Shown here in pieces: positions 26,600 to 37,300 of a stretch of DNA of 64,000 nt. The DNA is taken from the NCBI RefSeq assembly GCF_014904695.1, contig NZ_JACXXN010000011.1, forward strand, positions 124,001 through 188,000. Reading direction: 5' to 3'. Position 1 is the first letter of the stretch. Every line of letters starts with the position of its first letter. Position numbers and translations under genes: made by a program. The notes under the pieces are model-generated. The model was given only the letters and a program-made list of their open reading frames with translations, was not told the DNA's origin and made no database searches. Origin of the DNA: Nostoc sp. MG11. Lineage in GTDB: Bacteria > Cyanobacteriota > Cyanobacteriia > Cyanobacteriales > Nostocaceae.

Positions 26600-26986
26600 A
26601 TGACAACAAAGCGAATTCTAGTGGTTGATAACGAGCAGTCTATTCAAGAAGTTGCCCGGATTTGCTTGGAAACTATCGCCGACTGGCAAGTGTTGACGGC
26701 AAGTTCTGGGAAAGAGGCCATAAAAAAAGCTGAGGATTGGCAACCAGATGTGATTCTGCTAGATGTGATGATGCCAGACATGAACGGTATTGCAGTCTTT
26801 GAGAAGCTACAAACAAATCTGGCAACAAAAGCTATTCCAGTCATTTTGTTAACCGCGAACATACAGACTTGTGACCGTCGCCGCTATGCCGAGATTGGAA
26901 TGAAAGCAGCGATCGCTAAACCGTTTAATCCGCTAGAATTAGCCAATCAAGTAGCAGTAGCGCTGGGCTGGAATCTGGAACAGTAG
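26600..26986 (+). CDS. Single-domain response regulator (receiver)
   Basis: The 128-residue stand-alone REC domain has the phosphoacceptor Asp55 in ILLDVMMPDMNG, the switch threonine in ILLTAN and the lysine in AKPFNPLEL. In the acidic pocket one position is Asn11 (VVDNEQ) instead of the usual acid, with Glu12 present. It starts 5 bp after the stop of the truncated regulator, so the two are co-translated. It probably receives phosphate from a kinase that acted with the upstream protein; that kinase module may be the part that was deleted. Confidence 0.88.
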   Translation: MTTKRILVVDNEQSIQEVARICLETIADWQVLTASSGKEAIKKAEDWQPDVILLDVMMPDMNGIAVFEKLQTNLATKAIPVILLTANIQTCDRRRYAEIGMKAAIAKPFNPLELANQVAVALGWNLEQ

Positions 26987-27067
26987 TTACAAAAATATTT
27001 ATCTAAACTATTACTTAGTAAGTTATATTCCTTATTGCTAAAACTTTACCTAATATCATCGCAAATT

Positions 27068-27379
27068 ATGCTACCTGTACAACCTTTAGAGTCGTCATTA
27101 CCACCTGTTAATGGTAATTGGTACTTACTCAGCGTTCGAGCCAAAAAACGTGAATTATTTCTAAAATATTTAAAAATCGCAATTACTCAAAATCATCTAC
27201 AAGAGGTAATTATCGATATTAAGACTCCACAAGAGTCAGTTTACGAAGATATCATTTTGCTGAATTTAAGTCACTTTAAAACAGCATGTACTCACATACA
27301 AAAGATTGAGTACTTCCAGAGTATTGAACGCAAACCCTTACAGTTAGAACAAGTCAGCCGAATGATGGGAAGTCTTTGA
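27068..27379 (+). CDS. Hypothetical protein with NusG-N-terminal-like start
   Basis: I chose the ATG at 27068 (MLPVQPLESSL), giving 103 residues; a frame from 27035 adds only AT-rich sequence. The segment NWYLLSVRAKKRELFLKYLK resembles the opening of NusG N-terminal (NGN) domains (WYxxxVxxxxE). The rest is not typical, and there is no KOW motif. It could be a small NGN-fold protein or chance similarity. Its stop overlaps the next small frame by TTGA. Confidence 0.55.
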   Translation: MLPVQPLESSLPPVNGNWYLLSVRAKKRELFLKYLKIAITQNHLQEVIIDIKTPQESVYEDIILLNLSHFKTACTHIQKIEYFQSIERKPLQLEQVSRMMGSL

Positions 27380-27561
27380 TTGTTGTGCTAGAAGCCGGAA
27401 CGCATGACCTCGAACATTTGATCAAAGACAGTGATACTTACTCTGCGTTGCTAACACAAGTCTCTAAACAGATTATCAAAAATAAATTTCAAACCATTAA
27501 TTTAGAGACATTGCATGTAGATGCGGTTCCTGCCATTCAAATGATGTCAGATAGTAATTAA
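27376..27561 (+). CDS. Small hypothetical protein, overlapping the upstream gene
   Basis: The 61-codon frame begins with TTG overlapping the upstream TGA stop (TTGA), with GTG at 27385 as another possible start. The product (LEAGTHDLEHLIKDSDTYSALL...) is mixed helical and unrecognised. Either it is a translationally coupled partner or the two frames are one gene broken by a -1 frameshift. Its last 65 bases overlap the 3' end of the convergent hydrolase gene. Confidence 0.4.
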   Translation: MIVVLEAGTHDLEHLIKDSDTYSALLTQVSKQIIKNKFQTINLETLHVDAVPAIQMMSDSN

Positions 27562-28216
27562 ACCATTGATTCGCCAGCCGTCCTACTTCCTCCAGAGCGC
27601 CAGGTTCTCCAAACTGATGAGTTGCCCCAGGAATCATTTCTAGTTGCTTGTTTTGGGCCGAAATTTGTGCCAGCGCATCCTCATTCATTGCGATTATTGG
27701 GAAGTCGTAGCTGCCGACAAGGAGCAATGTGGGAGCTTGCACCTGAGATAGTACAACGCCCGTTAAGTCAAGTTGACCGCTGCGGCAAACTATAGCCCTA
27801 ACAGATATTGGGCGTGCTGCTGCTGCTAGAAACGCCGCACCACTGCCTCTGTTTGCACCAAAATAGCCGATTTTGAGATGGTGGGTTATCGGGTTTTCAA
27901 ACAGCCAGTCTGTAATAGCAACTAACCTGGTGGCGAGAAAAGCAATGTTATTACGGAAATGCTTGGTTCGCTCGTCAATTGCTTCCTCTTCTCTTGTTAG
28001 CAAGTCAATCAATATAGTTGCTAATCGCCCTTCCTGACGCAGCACATGAGCAAGATAGTGGTTACGGGTACTGTATCGGCTGCTACTACCGCTATGAGCA
28101 AATAAAACAATTCCCTCAGCATTTTCAGGTACAACCAATTCTCCGTTTAGCCTGATAGTTCCTAGCTCAACTATCACTATTTGTTCTTCAACATTCCATG
28201 ATGACTTTTTATTCAT
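27497..28216 (-). CDS. Dienelactone-hydrolase-like protein lacking the nucleophile
   Basis: The 239-residue alpha/beta hydrolase is similar to the dienelactone hydrolase family proteins of cyanobacteria (ELVVPENAEGIVLFAHSGSSSRYSTRN, TLLLVGSYDFPII, IPGATHQFGEPGALEEV). The acid (YDFP) and histidine (ATHQF) are present. The nucleophile elbow, usually GxSxG or GxCxG, reads GANRG in IGYFGANRGSG, so the nucleophile position is Asn. The protein is full length and the frame is open, so loss of catalysis or a new role is more likely than decay. The last 65 bases overlap a plus-strand ORF. Confidence 0.8.
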   Translation of the reverse strand: MNKKSSWNVEEQIVIVELGTIRLNGELVVPENAEGIVLFAHSGSSSRYSTRNHYLAHVLRQEGRLATILIDLLTREEEAIDERTKHFRNNIAFLATRLVAITDWLFENPITHHLKIGYFGANRGSGAAFLAAAARPISVRAIVCRSGQLDLTGVVLSQVQAPTLLLVGSYDFPIIAMNEDALAQISAQNKQLEMIPGATHQFGEPGALEEVGRLANQWFNYYLTSFEWQEPHLHAMSLN

Positions 28217-28665
28217 TGGTCTACATTTGTAATTCGTAATTGAGGTAGATAGCGTTTCCTAATCTGCTAAGGTAAGAATTTATTTGTTTAGTTCTGAAGA
28301 AAAATTTTATGAGTTTGTAATGGTTTACTACTGTTGCCTGGGACGATTCCCTAAAATGAGATGCTCCCACTTTCTATTTGCTTTAAAAAAGTTAATCAAA
28401 ATGCTTTTTAGCTTTTAACATTTTCTCTAACTTTTCCTTCTACCTTTATAGTAGATCTATCTCACCGATTGATTCAAGTTTCTTGTCAAAGAGTCAGAAG
28501 TAGAAACGCGATTATACTTTTATGATAAGTTGCTCTTTGAGCGTCTAAGCATCTGTAAAGGAGTCAGTATTAATGTATTTTGCTACCTCATCTCCTCCAC
28601 TCTCACTCTCACACTTCTTTGCTCTCCCAACTTCTTCGATTCCGTTGTATTAGCTAAATTACAAC
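28217..28665. other. Intergenic region, no recognised gene
   Basis: AT-rich spacer between two minus-strand genes. A plus-strand frame at 28530-28748 runs into the antisense of the acetamidase gene and encodes no recognisable protein. The hydrolase promoter is expected near 28220-28300. Confidence 0.4.
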
Positions 28666-29631
28666 TTATAAATTTATTGACTTTGAGAAAATTGATTTGG
28701 GTAGCATCCCATGCACACCTTTTTGTGGACTGTTCACAACTTGAGTGATCCGAAAATTCACAGCTAAACTACATAATACATAAGCATCTTCTGGCGACAA
28801 ATTTGTGAAGCGTTTTAGAAAATCAATCATATTGTTCAAAGCCAATTCTAAAGCTTCATCTAAGGTTTGACCGAACCCCATTGTGATGATGTCGGTTGGA
28901 GTTTCTGCGATTGGCGTTGTCAGTTGCATATCCTTGCGAAGCATGAGTGTTATTCTTCCGTTCATAGAGGTTTCAATGGCGGTAATATTTACTTCGCCGT
29001 CTCCCTGTGCTGAATGACCATCACCAATCGAAAACAACGCACCTGGGACGAAAACAGGTAAAAATAATCGGGAACCTGCTTGCAGTTCGCGGTTATCAAT
29101 ATTACCACCGTAAGCACCTGGCGGAACGGAAGTTCTGGACGTTTCTGGGGTAGCGACACCAAGAATGCCAAAAAAGGGTTTGAGGGGAATTTTTATGCCA
29201 GCACCCGCAGGAAATTCAGCGATGTTGTTGGCTAAATCGAGGGAAATAAATCTCAAGGCTGGTTGATTGAACTGGTGTGGTAAGGCTCCCCAACCTGGAC
29301 GAATCGCATTAAAACCCATTGGTAAACGAGGTGCGATCGCTTCTAATCTTACTTCCAAAACATCCCCCGGTTCTGCATCCTGCACATAAATTGGCCCTGT
29401 GAGTAAGTGCGGCCCCCCAGCAACTTTGCGTTCTGGTGCAAGATTTTGGCAGATATCGAGAAATTCTGGTGTGAGAAACTCTGGTGGTGCTTTGTCGTAA
29501 ATGTAATAACCAGTGTAAGTTTCTACGTCAACTGTGTCGCCAGAATTCACAGTGAGTACTGGTTCTAGCAAATGGGAGAAACCACCCAGATGCACAGTTT
29601 TCGTGGTGGCTTTTAAAATATGATCAGTCAT
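28666..29631 (-). CDS. Acetamidase/formamidase family protein
   Basis: The 321-residue protein follows the FmdA/AmdA pattern. It has GGPHLLTGPIYVQDAEPGDVLEV (metal and substrate region), GILGVAP-like GILGVATPE, PPGAYGGNIDNRELQAGSRLFLPVFVPGALFSIGDGHSAQGDGE and DAYVLCSLAVNFRITQVVN near the end. The GGNxD and GDxHxxQGDGE motifs carry the metal ligands. The family hydrolyses formamide, acetamide or related amides to release ammonia. It is alone; its exact amide is unknown. Confidence 0.9.
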   Translation of the reverse strand: MTDHILKATTKTVHLGGFSHLLEPVLTVNSGDTVDVETYTGYYIYDKAPPEFLTPEFLDICQNLAPERKVAGGPHLLTGPIYVQDAEPGDVLEVRLEAIAPRLPMGFNAIRPGWGALPHQFNQPALRFISLDLANNIAEFPAGAGIKIPLKPFFGILGVATPETSRTSVPPGAYGGNIDNRELQAGSRLFLPVFVPGALFSIGDGHSAQGDGEVNITAIETSMNGRITLMLRKDMQLTTPIAETPTDIITMGFGQTLDEALELALNNMIDFLKRFTNLSPEDAYVLCSLAVNFRITQVVNSPQKGVHGMLPKSIFSKSINL

Positions 29632-29774
29632 CGCTGCTGCTCTGGTTGGTCAGTATCCTTGCTTAAGATATCCGAATATATTCTTTTTTTGTATACTACT
29701 TTCTCCGCAAACGCGCTAATTGGCGATAATAGAGATGCTGAGCATGTAGTAAAGCAACTGATTACCTACAAGTA

Positions 29775-30404
29775 ATGACACAGACGGCAGCAATTACTAC
29801 TTTATTGGATGCAGAAAATCGATTCGGTTTTGTCCGCGTTGAGTCCGAGCAGTTTTTTCCAGAGTGGTATGAGGGATTACCTGAAATTACGGAAGTGGAA
29901 AAAGCTTCTGTGGATATCCTGCGGCGCAGGTATCTCTATCACCGGACTGGAGGTCATTTACTAGAAGGAACAGTCATGTTGTTGCTGGTGTCGCCAATTC
30001 TTGCACTCTCCGGGTTTTACGATCCTCCTTTCAGGATTAAAGCCGAATCCTCTGTAGAATTAGTGCTAAATGATGGCGAGGAGATACTGCGCGGACGAAT
30101 TGACGTTTTAGTGCTACAAGAACAGTTCTGGGTCATGGTTTTGGAGTCAAAGAAAACCACGCTTTCGGTTTGGTCGGCCGTACCGCAAGCTCTAGCTTAT
30201 CTGATGGCTAATCCTAACCCCAATCAACCTGTGTTTGGTATGGTGACGAATGGGGACGATATTTTATTTGTGAAAGTAACGCAGACAAATACCTCACAGT
30301 ACGACCTATCAAGAGTCTTCGCTCCGTTTGCATCTGCGAGAGAATTGTACGGCGTTTTGCAAATTCTCAAGCGTATTAGTCAGGTAATTTCTGGAGTGTC
30401 TTGA
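29775..30404 (+). CDS. PD-(D/E)XK nuclease-fold protein (HsdR N-terminal-like)
   Basis: The 209-residue protein has a PD-(D/E)XK core: Glu94, then Asp110 in GRIDVLV, then E124-S-K126 in VLESKK, followed by Q138ALAY142, a QxxxY motif as in RecB/HsdR-type nucleases. An ATPase or specificity domain is absent, and no modification gene is next to it. Such orphan proteins are common in Nostoc genomes and are annotated as type I restriction R-subunit-like. Nuclease activity is plausible but not shown by sequence alone. Confidence 0.75.
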   Translation: MTQTAAITTLLDAENRFGFVRVESEQFFPEWYEGLPEITEVEKASVDILRRRYLYHRTGGHLLEGTVMLLLVSPILALSGFYDPPFRIKAESSVELVLNDGEEILRGRIDVLVLQEQFWVMVLESKKTTLSVWSAVPQALAYLMANPNPNQPVFGMVTNGDDILFVKVTQTNTSQYDLSRVFAPFASARELYGVLQILKRISQVISGVS

Positions 30405-30490
30405 AGAAGACACAGAGAAGGACGCTAATAACGCAAAGAGATGTTAAGGCATAACAAATCCCTTTTGTTAGAAGCTCACGCTAAATTAAT

Positions 30491-30614
30491 TAGACTTCTT
30501 GCAAAAGTCGATTTTCTGAAGATTAAACCACAGATGGACAACGATAAATTATCTGTGTTCATCAGTGTTTATCTGTGGTTCTAATAAAAAACTAGGATTT
30601 TTGCAAGATATCTA
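30491..30614. mobile_element. ~124-bp MITE with ~20-bp imperfect inverted ends
   Basis: The left end is TAGACTTCTTGCAAAAGTC. The right end, on the other strand, is TAGATATCTTGCAAAAATCC. Both ends begin with TA, which would be the target duplication in IS630/Tc1-mariner-type elements. Inside, ACCACAGAT and ATCTGTGGT form a second inverted pair, so the whole element can fold into a long hairpin. There is no coding capacity. Confidence 0.65.
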
Positions 30615-30624
30615 TTGATGATTT

Positions 30625-31293
30625 CTAGCTAGAAGTTTTGGGAATTGCTGCTGTAATTTGACGCAACAACATCACTTGCCAATAAGGAACAGGTGCTAGT
30701 AAGACAGTACCAGTTCCCTCGAAAGTGTTGACTAAAAACTCGCCAGAAGTCATAGAACCGAAGAAAGATTTAGTGGCTTTTTCTACACGATAATTTAAAG
30801 TAGTTGTGCGGGCGATCGCAAAGTTGCCATCAACTACTAATCGGTCATTTTGTAAATGCACAACTTCTACAGGCCCTTGCGCTACCATAGCCACTTTACC
30901 TCTACCTTTGACTTTGGTTTGAAATAAACCTTCGCCACCGATTAACCCAGATATTAATTTATTCCGCTCAATTCCTACTTCCACACTGCCATCACTTGCC
31001 CAATAAGCGCCACTATCCAAGATCCATTCACTGCCATCTAATTCTAGGATGTGAAATCCAGACAAAGAAGGTTCCAAATACAATTCACCGCTTCCTGTAT
31101 AAGTGGGGCGAAAAATGTTTTCACCTGTGGCTAGAGATTTCAAAAATCCACCCGCAGAGGGCGGTTTAGATTGCATGGTAATGTTGCCACGTATATAGTA
31201 CATAGCACCAGATTCAGTACGTACCGTTTCGTTTTGCAAACTTACCTTGACTAAACGCAACCCTTCTTGTTCGATAACTTCAAAATTTGCCAT
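30625..31293 (-). CDS. AIM24 family protein
   Basis: I start at ATG 31293 (MANFEVIEQEGLRLVKVSL), preceded by AGGAAACTA; the longer frame to 31341 lacks a Shine-Dalgarno sequence. The 222-residue product is a beta-rich AIM24/TIGR00266 protein, with VRTESGAMYYIRGNITM, GGEGLFQTKVKGRGKVAM and GEFLVNTFEGTGTVLLAPVPYW. In bacteria the family has no firm function; the yeast relative acts in mitochondrial inner-membrane organisation. A MITE begins 10 bp after its stop. Confidence 0.87.
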   Translation of the reverse strand: MANFEVIEQEGLRLVKVSLQNETVRTESGAMYYIRGNITMQSKPPSAGGFLKSLATGENIFRPTYTGSGELYLEPSLSGFHILELDGSEWILDSGAYWASDGSVEVGIERNKLISGLIGGEGLFQTKVKGRGKVAMVAQGPVEVVHLQNDRLVVDGNFAIARTTTLNYRVEKATKSFFGSMTSGEFLVNTFEGTGTVLLAPVPYWQVMLLRQITAAIPKTSS

Positions 31294-31395
31294 TAGTTTC
31301 CTGTTGTTTGTACAAGAATATGTGCGCCAATTAATAGGCATTCGGATACATTTCTGGCATCTCTTTTCTCAAATGGCAAGTAATATTTTTTCTAA

Positions 31396-34300
31396 CTATC
31401 GATAGAGCCAAACACGCAAGAGTGAAAGCAACTGTTCAGTATCTACAGGTTTGGTGATGTAGTCTGATGCGCCTGCTTCAATACATTTTTCGCGATCGCC
31501 TTGCATAGCTTTGGCGGTGAGTGCAATGATTGGCAAATTTTTAAATTGCTCGTTCTGGCGGATTAGGCGGGTTGTTTCGTAACCGTCCATTTCTGGCATC
31601 ATTACATCCATCAAAATGACATCAATATCTGCTGTATTATCCAGTAATGCAATACTCTCTCTGCCGTTTTCAGCATATAGAACCTGCATTTGATAGCGTT
31701 CTAGCATACTCGTCAGCGCGAAGATATTACGCATATCGTCGTCTACAATTAGTACTTTTTTACCGACGAGTAAGTAGTCTATTGAATGTAATTGTTCGAG
31801 GATTTGTTGTTTGGGTGCAGGTAGATTTGCTTGGACTCGGTGTAAAAATAATGCTGTTTCATCAAGGAGACGTTCGGGCGATCGCACGTCTTTGACGATG
31901 ATTGTCTCGGCTATCCGCCTGAGTTCGGTTTCTTGGGCTTTGGTAATTTCTCTACCAGTGTAGACAATAATGGGCAAAGTTTCGCCATTCGGTTCAAGCT
32001 TGATCTGTTCAATCAGTTCAAACCCAGTCATATCTGGTAGCCCTAAATCGAGGACGAGGCAATCAAAATGCTGTGAGCGAATGGCTTCTAGGGCTGCTGC
32101 ACCAGTACTAACGGCAGTAGTAGCAACATCGCTGTTACCAACCAGTTCCACAAGGCTCAGCCGTTGAATATCATCATCTTCGACTATCAGCAAATTCTTC
32201 ACCTGACGCTCAACAAAACCTCTAATCTTAGTTAATGCTTCAGATATTGTTTCGCTAGTTAGAGGTTTTTGCAGATATGCGATCGCTCCTAGTTGCAAAC
32301 TGCGCTGTCTTCCTTCCTCGACTGTCATGATGTGTACAGGGATGTGACGCGTGTTTGGGTCATGCTTCAAGCGATCTAGCACCGTCCAACCATCCATTTC
32401 TGGCATCCGAATATCTAGCAAAACGGCTGAAGGCTGAAATTGCTGTGCTAGCATCAAACCTACGCTACCGTTTTGGGCGGTTATGACCTTGAATCCTTGC
32501 TGTTGCGCCATATCTAGAAGGATACGGGCAAAGTTAACATCATCTTCGACAATTAACAGCACGCGATCGCCATTTTCGATAGTAGCGCGATCGTCATCTA
32601 GGAGTGGGGAATGGGGAATGGGCAATGGGGAATGGGCAATGGGGTGGGGAGTACTGAGTGTTTGTGATGTAGATTCAGGACTCGGCACTCGTGACTCAGG
32701 ACTGAATTGCGGTAGGTAGAATGTAAACGTGCTACCTTGACCGGGATTACTAACGAGTTTTATTTCTCCGCCAAAGAGACGGGCGATTTCACGGCTAATT
32801 GATAAACCTAATCCAGTACCACCGTATCTACGACTGGTAGAGCCATCAGCTTGCTGAAATGCCTCAAAAATCACTTTTTGCTTTTCGGGGGCAATGCCGA
32901 TGCCTGTATCACTGACTGAGAAGGCAATAACAGTCTGGGCGCGATTCAAGATTTGCTGGTCTGAACTCCAGCCTTGCTTCGTCACCGCAATTTGCAAGCG
33001 TACCTCTCCTTGATCTGTAAACTTAAAAGCGTTGGAGAGCAGATTTTTCAGCACTTGTTGTAAGCGTTTGGCATCAGTATAGATGGTTGGTGGCAATTCC
33101 GAAGCCAATTCAATTGTGAAAGCAAGCCCTTTATTTTGAGCTATTTGCTCAAATGTGCCTTCAATCTGTTCGCGCAACTCTGTTAAGAGCGTCTGGGTCA
33201 TATCAATTGACATGGTTCCAGATTCAATTTTGGCGAGGTCGAGAATATCGTTGATTAACGCCAAAAGGTCGTTACCAGCTGAGTAAATTGTGCGGCTGTA
33301 TTCGACTTGCTTGGCGGTGAGGTTGCTATCCACGTTATCCGCCAATAGTCTAGCCAAAATTAACAAGCTGTTTAGCGGTGTCCGCAGTTCATGGGACATA
33401 TTGGCGAGAAACTCAGACTTGTATTTTGAGGAGAGCGCTAATTGTTCAGCTTTATCTTCCAAAGACCGTCTTGCTTGTTCAATTTCGCGGTTTTTGCGTT
33501 CAACTTCTTGTTTTTGTAAGGCTAATAACTCTGCCTTTTCTTCTAATTCGGCGTTGGTTTGTTGTAGTTCCTCTTGCTGTCCTCTTAATAAATCCTCGGA
33601 GGTTTTGAGTGATTGGGCTTGTTGTTCTAGGCGCTTGTTGGTTTCTCTGAGTTCGCTTTGCTGGGTTTGTAGTTCTTCAGCTAAAGATTGCGACTGCTTC
33701 AGCAATTCTTCAGTCCGCATGGAAGCTGCGATCGTGTTGAGAACGATCGCAATACTTTCGGTGAGTTGATCGAAGAATGTCAGATGAATTTCGCTAAAGC
33801 GGCGGAAGGAAGCTAATTCAATCACCGCCGTCACTTGTCCTTCAAATAAAACGGGTAACACCACGGCATTTAAAGGGGCCGCTTCTCCTAAACCAGAGGC
33901 GATTTTGACATAATCGCTCGGCACTTCCGTGAGTAGAATTCGCTCTTTTTCCAAAGCGCATTGTCCTACCAAACCTTCACCCAAGTGGAAGCGGTTAGCT
34001 AGATGCTTGCGTTCACGATAAGCGTAGCTACTCAGCAGTTTGAGATACGACTGATTCTCTGCGGCTTCCATCAGGAAGAAGACGCCGTGTTGTGCTCCTA
34101 CTAAGGGAGCTAGTTCTGAGAGAATCAGTTTGGATACAGTTTCCAAATCTCGCTGCCCTTGAAGCATCCGGGTAAACTTGGCTAGGTTGGTCTTCAACCA
34201 ATCTTGTTCGGTATTTTTCTGGGTTGTCTCCCGCAAATTGGCGATCATCTGGTTGATGTTATCTTTGAGGATCGCCACTTCGCCCAACGCTTCCACGGCG

Positions 34301-37300
34301 ATTGAACGGGTTAAATCGCCTTTTGTTACCGCTGTAGCTACTTCGGCGATCGCCCGTAACTGGGTGGTGAGAGTAGCAGCAAGTTCGTTGACGTTATCTG
34401 TTAAATCTTTCCAAGTTCCAGCCGCCCCAGGTACTCTGGCTTGTCCGCCTAACTTCCCTTCAATTCCCACTTCCCGCGCCACTGTGGTTACTTGATTAGC
34501 AAACGTCGCTAGGGTATCAATCATCTCGTTGATTGTCTCTGCTAAGGTTTCAATTTCTCCCTTAGCATCCAGCATGAGTTTCCGTTTCAAGTCACCATTC
34601 GCAACCGCTGTTACAACTCTGGCAATACCGCGCACTTGTGCTGTTAAGTTCCCTGCCATTGAGTTAACGTTGTCAGTTAAATCTTTCCAAGTGCCTGCCA
34701 CACCTTGGACTTGCGCTTGTCCGCCCAACTTCCCTTCAGTTCCCACTTCCCGCGCCACCCGCGTTACTTCCGATGCAAAGGAACTGAGTTGATCTACCAT
34801 CGTATTGGTCGTGTTCTTCAAGTCCAAAATTTCGCCTTTGGCATCGACGGTGATTTTTTTGGAGAGGTCGCCATTCGCCACCGCCTTGGTAACTTCGGCG
34901 ATGTTCCGCACTTGTCCGGTAAGGTTCCCCGCCATCGAGTTAACGTTATCAGTTAAATCTTTCCAAGTGCCTGCCACGCCTCTAACATAGGCTTGTACGC
35001 CTAGCTTACCTTCGGTTCCCACTTCCCTAGCAACCCTTGTAACTTCTGATGCAAAGGAGTTGAGTTGATCCACCATTGTGTTAATGGTGTTTTTAAGTTC
35101 TTGAATTTCACCTTTAACATCAACGGTGATTTTCTTGGAGAGGTCGCCATTCGCCACCGCTGTGGTAACTTCGGCAATGTTGCGGACTTGTGCCGTCAAG
35201 CTTCCCGCCATGAAGTTCACGCTGTCGGTGAGATCCTTCCAAGTGCCGGCAACGCCTTTAACTTCTGCTTGTACACCCAATTTGCCCTCGGTTCCCACCT
35301 CCCTAGCAACCCTTGTTACCTCACTAGCAAAGGAGTTGAGTTGATCCACCATTGTGTTAACGGTATTTTTCAACTCCAAAATTTCACCTTTGACATCAAC
35401 AGAGATTTTTTTTGATAAGTCGCCATTAGCTACGGCGGTGGTGACGGCGGCGATGTTGCGGACTTGTGCCGTTAAACTTCCTGCCATGAAGTTCACGCTG
35501 TCGGTTAAGTCTTTCCAAGTCCCAGCCACACCGCGCACATCTGCTTGGACGCCCAGTTTGCCCTCACTTCCTACTTCCCTAGCAACTCGTGTTACTTCAC
35601 TAGCAAAGGAGTTGAGTTGATCCACCATTATATTGATGGTGTTTTTGAGTTCCAGTATTTCGCCTTTGACAGCAACAGTAATTTTTTTGGAGAGGTCGCC
35701 GTTAGCGATCGCAGTCGTAACTTCGGCAATATTCCGTACCTGTGCCGTTAAACTTCCCGCCATGAAGTTTACACTATCGGTTAAGTCTTTCCAAGTCCCA
35801 GCAACGTCTTTGACATCTGCTTGGACACCTAGTTTACCTTCGGTTCCCACCTCCCGCGCCACCCGCGTTACTTCCGATGCAAAGGAACTGAGTTGATCCA
35901 CCATTGTATTAATAGTATTTTTCAACTCCAGAATTTCACCTTTAACATCAACGGTAATTTTCTTAGAAAGGTCGCCTGTGGCTACAGCTGTGGTAACTTC
36001 GGCAATATTCCGTACTTGTGCCGTCAAGCTTCCTGCCATGAAGTTCACGCTGTCGGTTAAGTCCTTCCAAGTCCCAGCCACGCCGCGCACTTCTGCTTGC
36101 ACGCCCAGTTTACCTTCACTTCCCACTTCTCTAGCAACTCGCGTTACTTCACTAGCAAATGAGTTAAGTTGATCCACCATTGTATTTATGGTATTTTTCA
36201 ACTCCAAAATTTCGCCTTTGACATCGACAGTGATTTTCTTGGAAAGGTCGCCTGTGGCTACAGCTGTGGTAACTTCGGCAATATTCCGTACTTGTGCCGT
36301 CAAACTTCCCGCCATGAAGTTCACGCTGTCGGTCAAGTCCTTCCAAGTGCCAGCCACACCTTTGACATCAGCTTGCACACCCAGCTTACCTTCACTTCCC
36401 ACCTCACGCGCAACTCGCGTCACCTCACTTGCAAAGGAACTGAGTTGATCCACCATTATATTGATGGTGTTCTTGAGTTCTAGAATTTCACCTCTGACAT
36501 CGACAGTAATTTTCTTAGAAAGATCGCCGCTAGCGATCGCTGTAGCAACTTCGGCAATGTTCCGTACCTGTCCAGTCAGATTACCCGCCATTAAGTTCAC
36601 GTTATCGGTCAAGTCTTTCCAAGTACCAGCCACTCCCCGGACTTCTGCTTGTACGCCCAGTTTACCCTCTGTTCCCACTTCACGCGCAACTCGCGTTACC
36701 TCACTTGCAAAGGAGTTGAGTTGATCCACCATTGTATTTATGGTATTTTTCAACTCCAAAATTTCGCCTTTGACATCGACAGTAATTTTCTTGGAGAGGT
36801 CGCCGTTTGCCACCGCCGTGGTAACTTCAGCGATGTTCCGCACTTGTGCTGTCAAGCTTCCCGCCATGAAGTTCACACTATCGGTCAAATCCTTCCATGT
36901 ACCTGCTACTCCCCGAACTTCCGCTTGACCGCCTAATTTTCCTTCTGCACCCACCTCACGGGCAACCCGCGTTACTTCGCTAGCAAAGGAATTGAGTTGA
37001 TCCACCATGATGTTGACGGTGTTTTTCAACTCCAAAATTTCGCCTTTGACATCGACAGTAATTTTCTTGGAAAGGTCGCCGTTGGCTACCGCTGTGGTAA
37101 CTTCAGCAATATTACGGACTTGAGCAGTCAGATTTCCTGCCATTAAGTTCACGTTGTCGGTCAAATCTTTCCAAGTGCCTGCCACGCCGCGCACTTCTGC
37201 TTGCACACCCAGCTTACCTTCAGTTCCCACTTCACGAGCAACTCTGGTGACTTCCGATGCAAAGGAATTGAGTTGATCTACCATCGTGTTGACGGTGTTT

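Noticed and set aside
28530-28748. 72-codon plus-strand ORF
   Set aside because: Its 3' half is antisense to the acetamidase gene and the product looks random.
34178-36936. Many plus-strand ORFs of 60-116 codons
   Set aside because: They are antisense shadows of the HAMP repeat units and repeat with the same 276-bp period.
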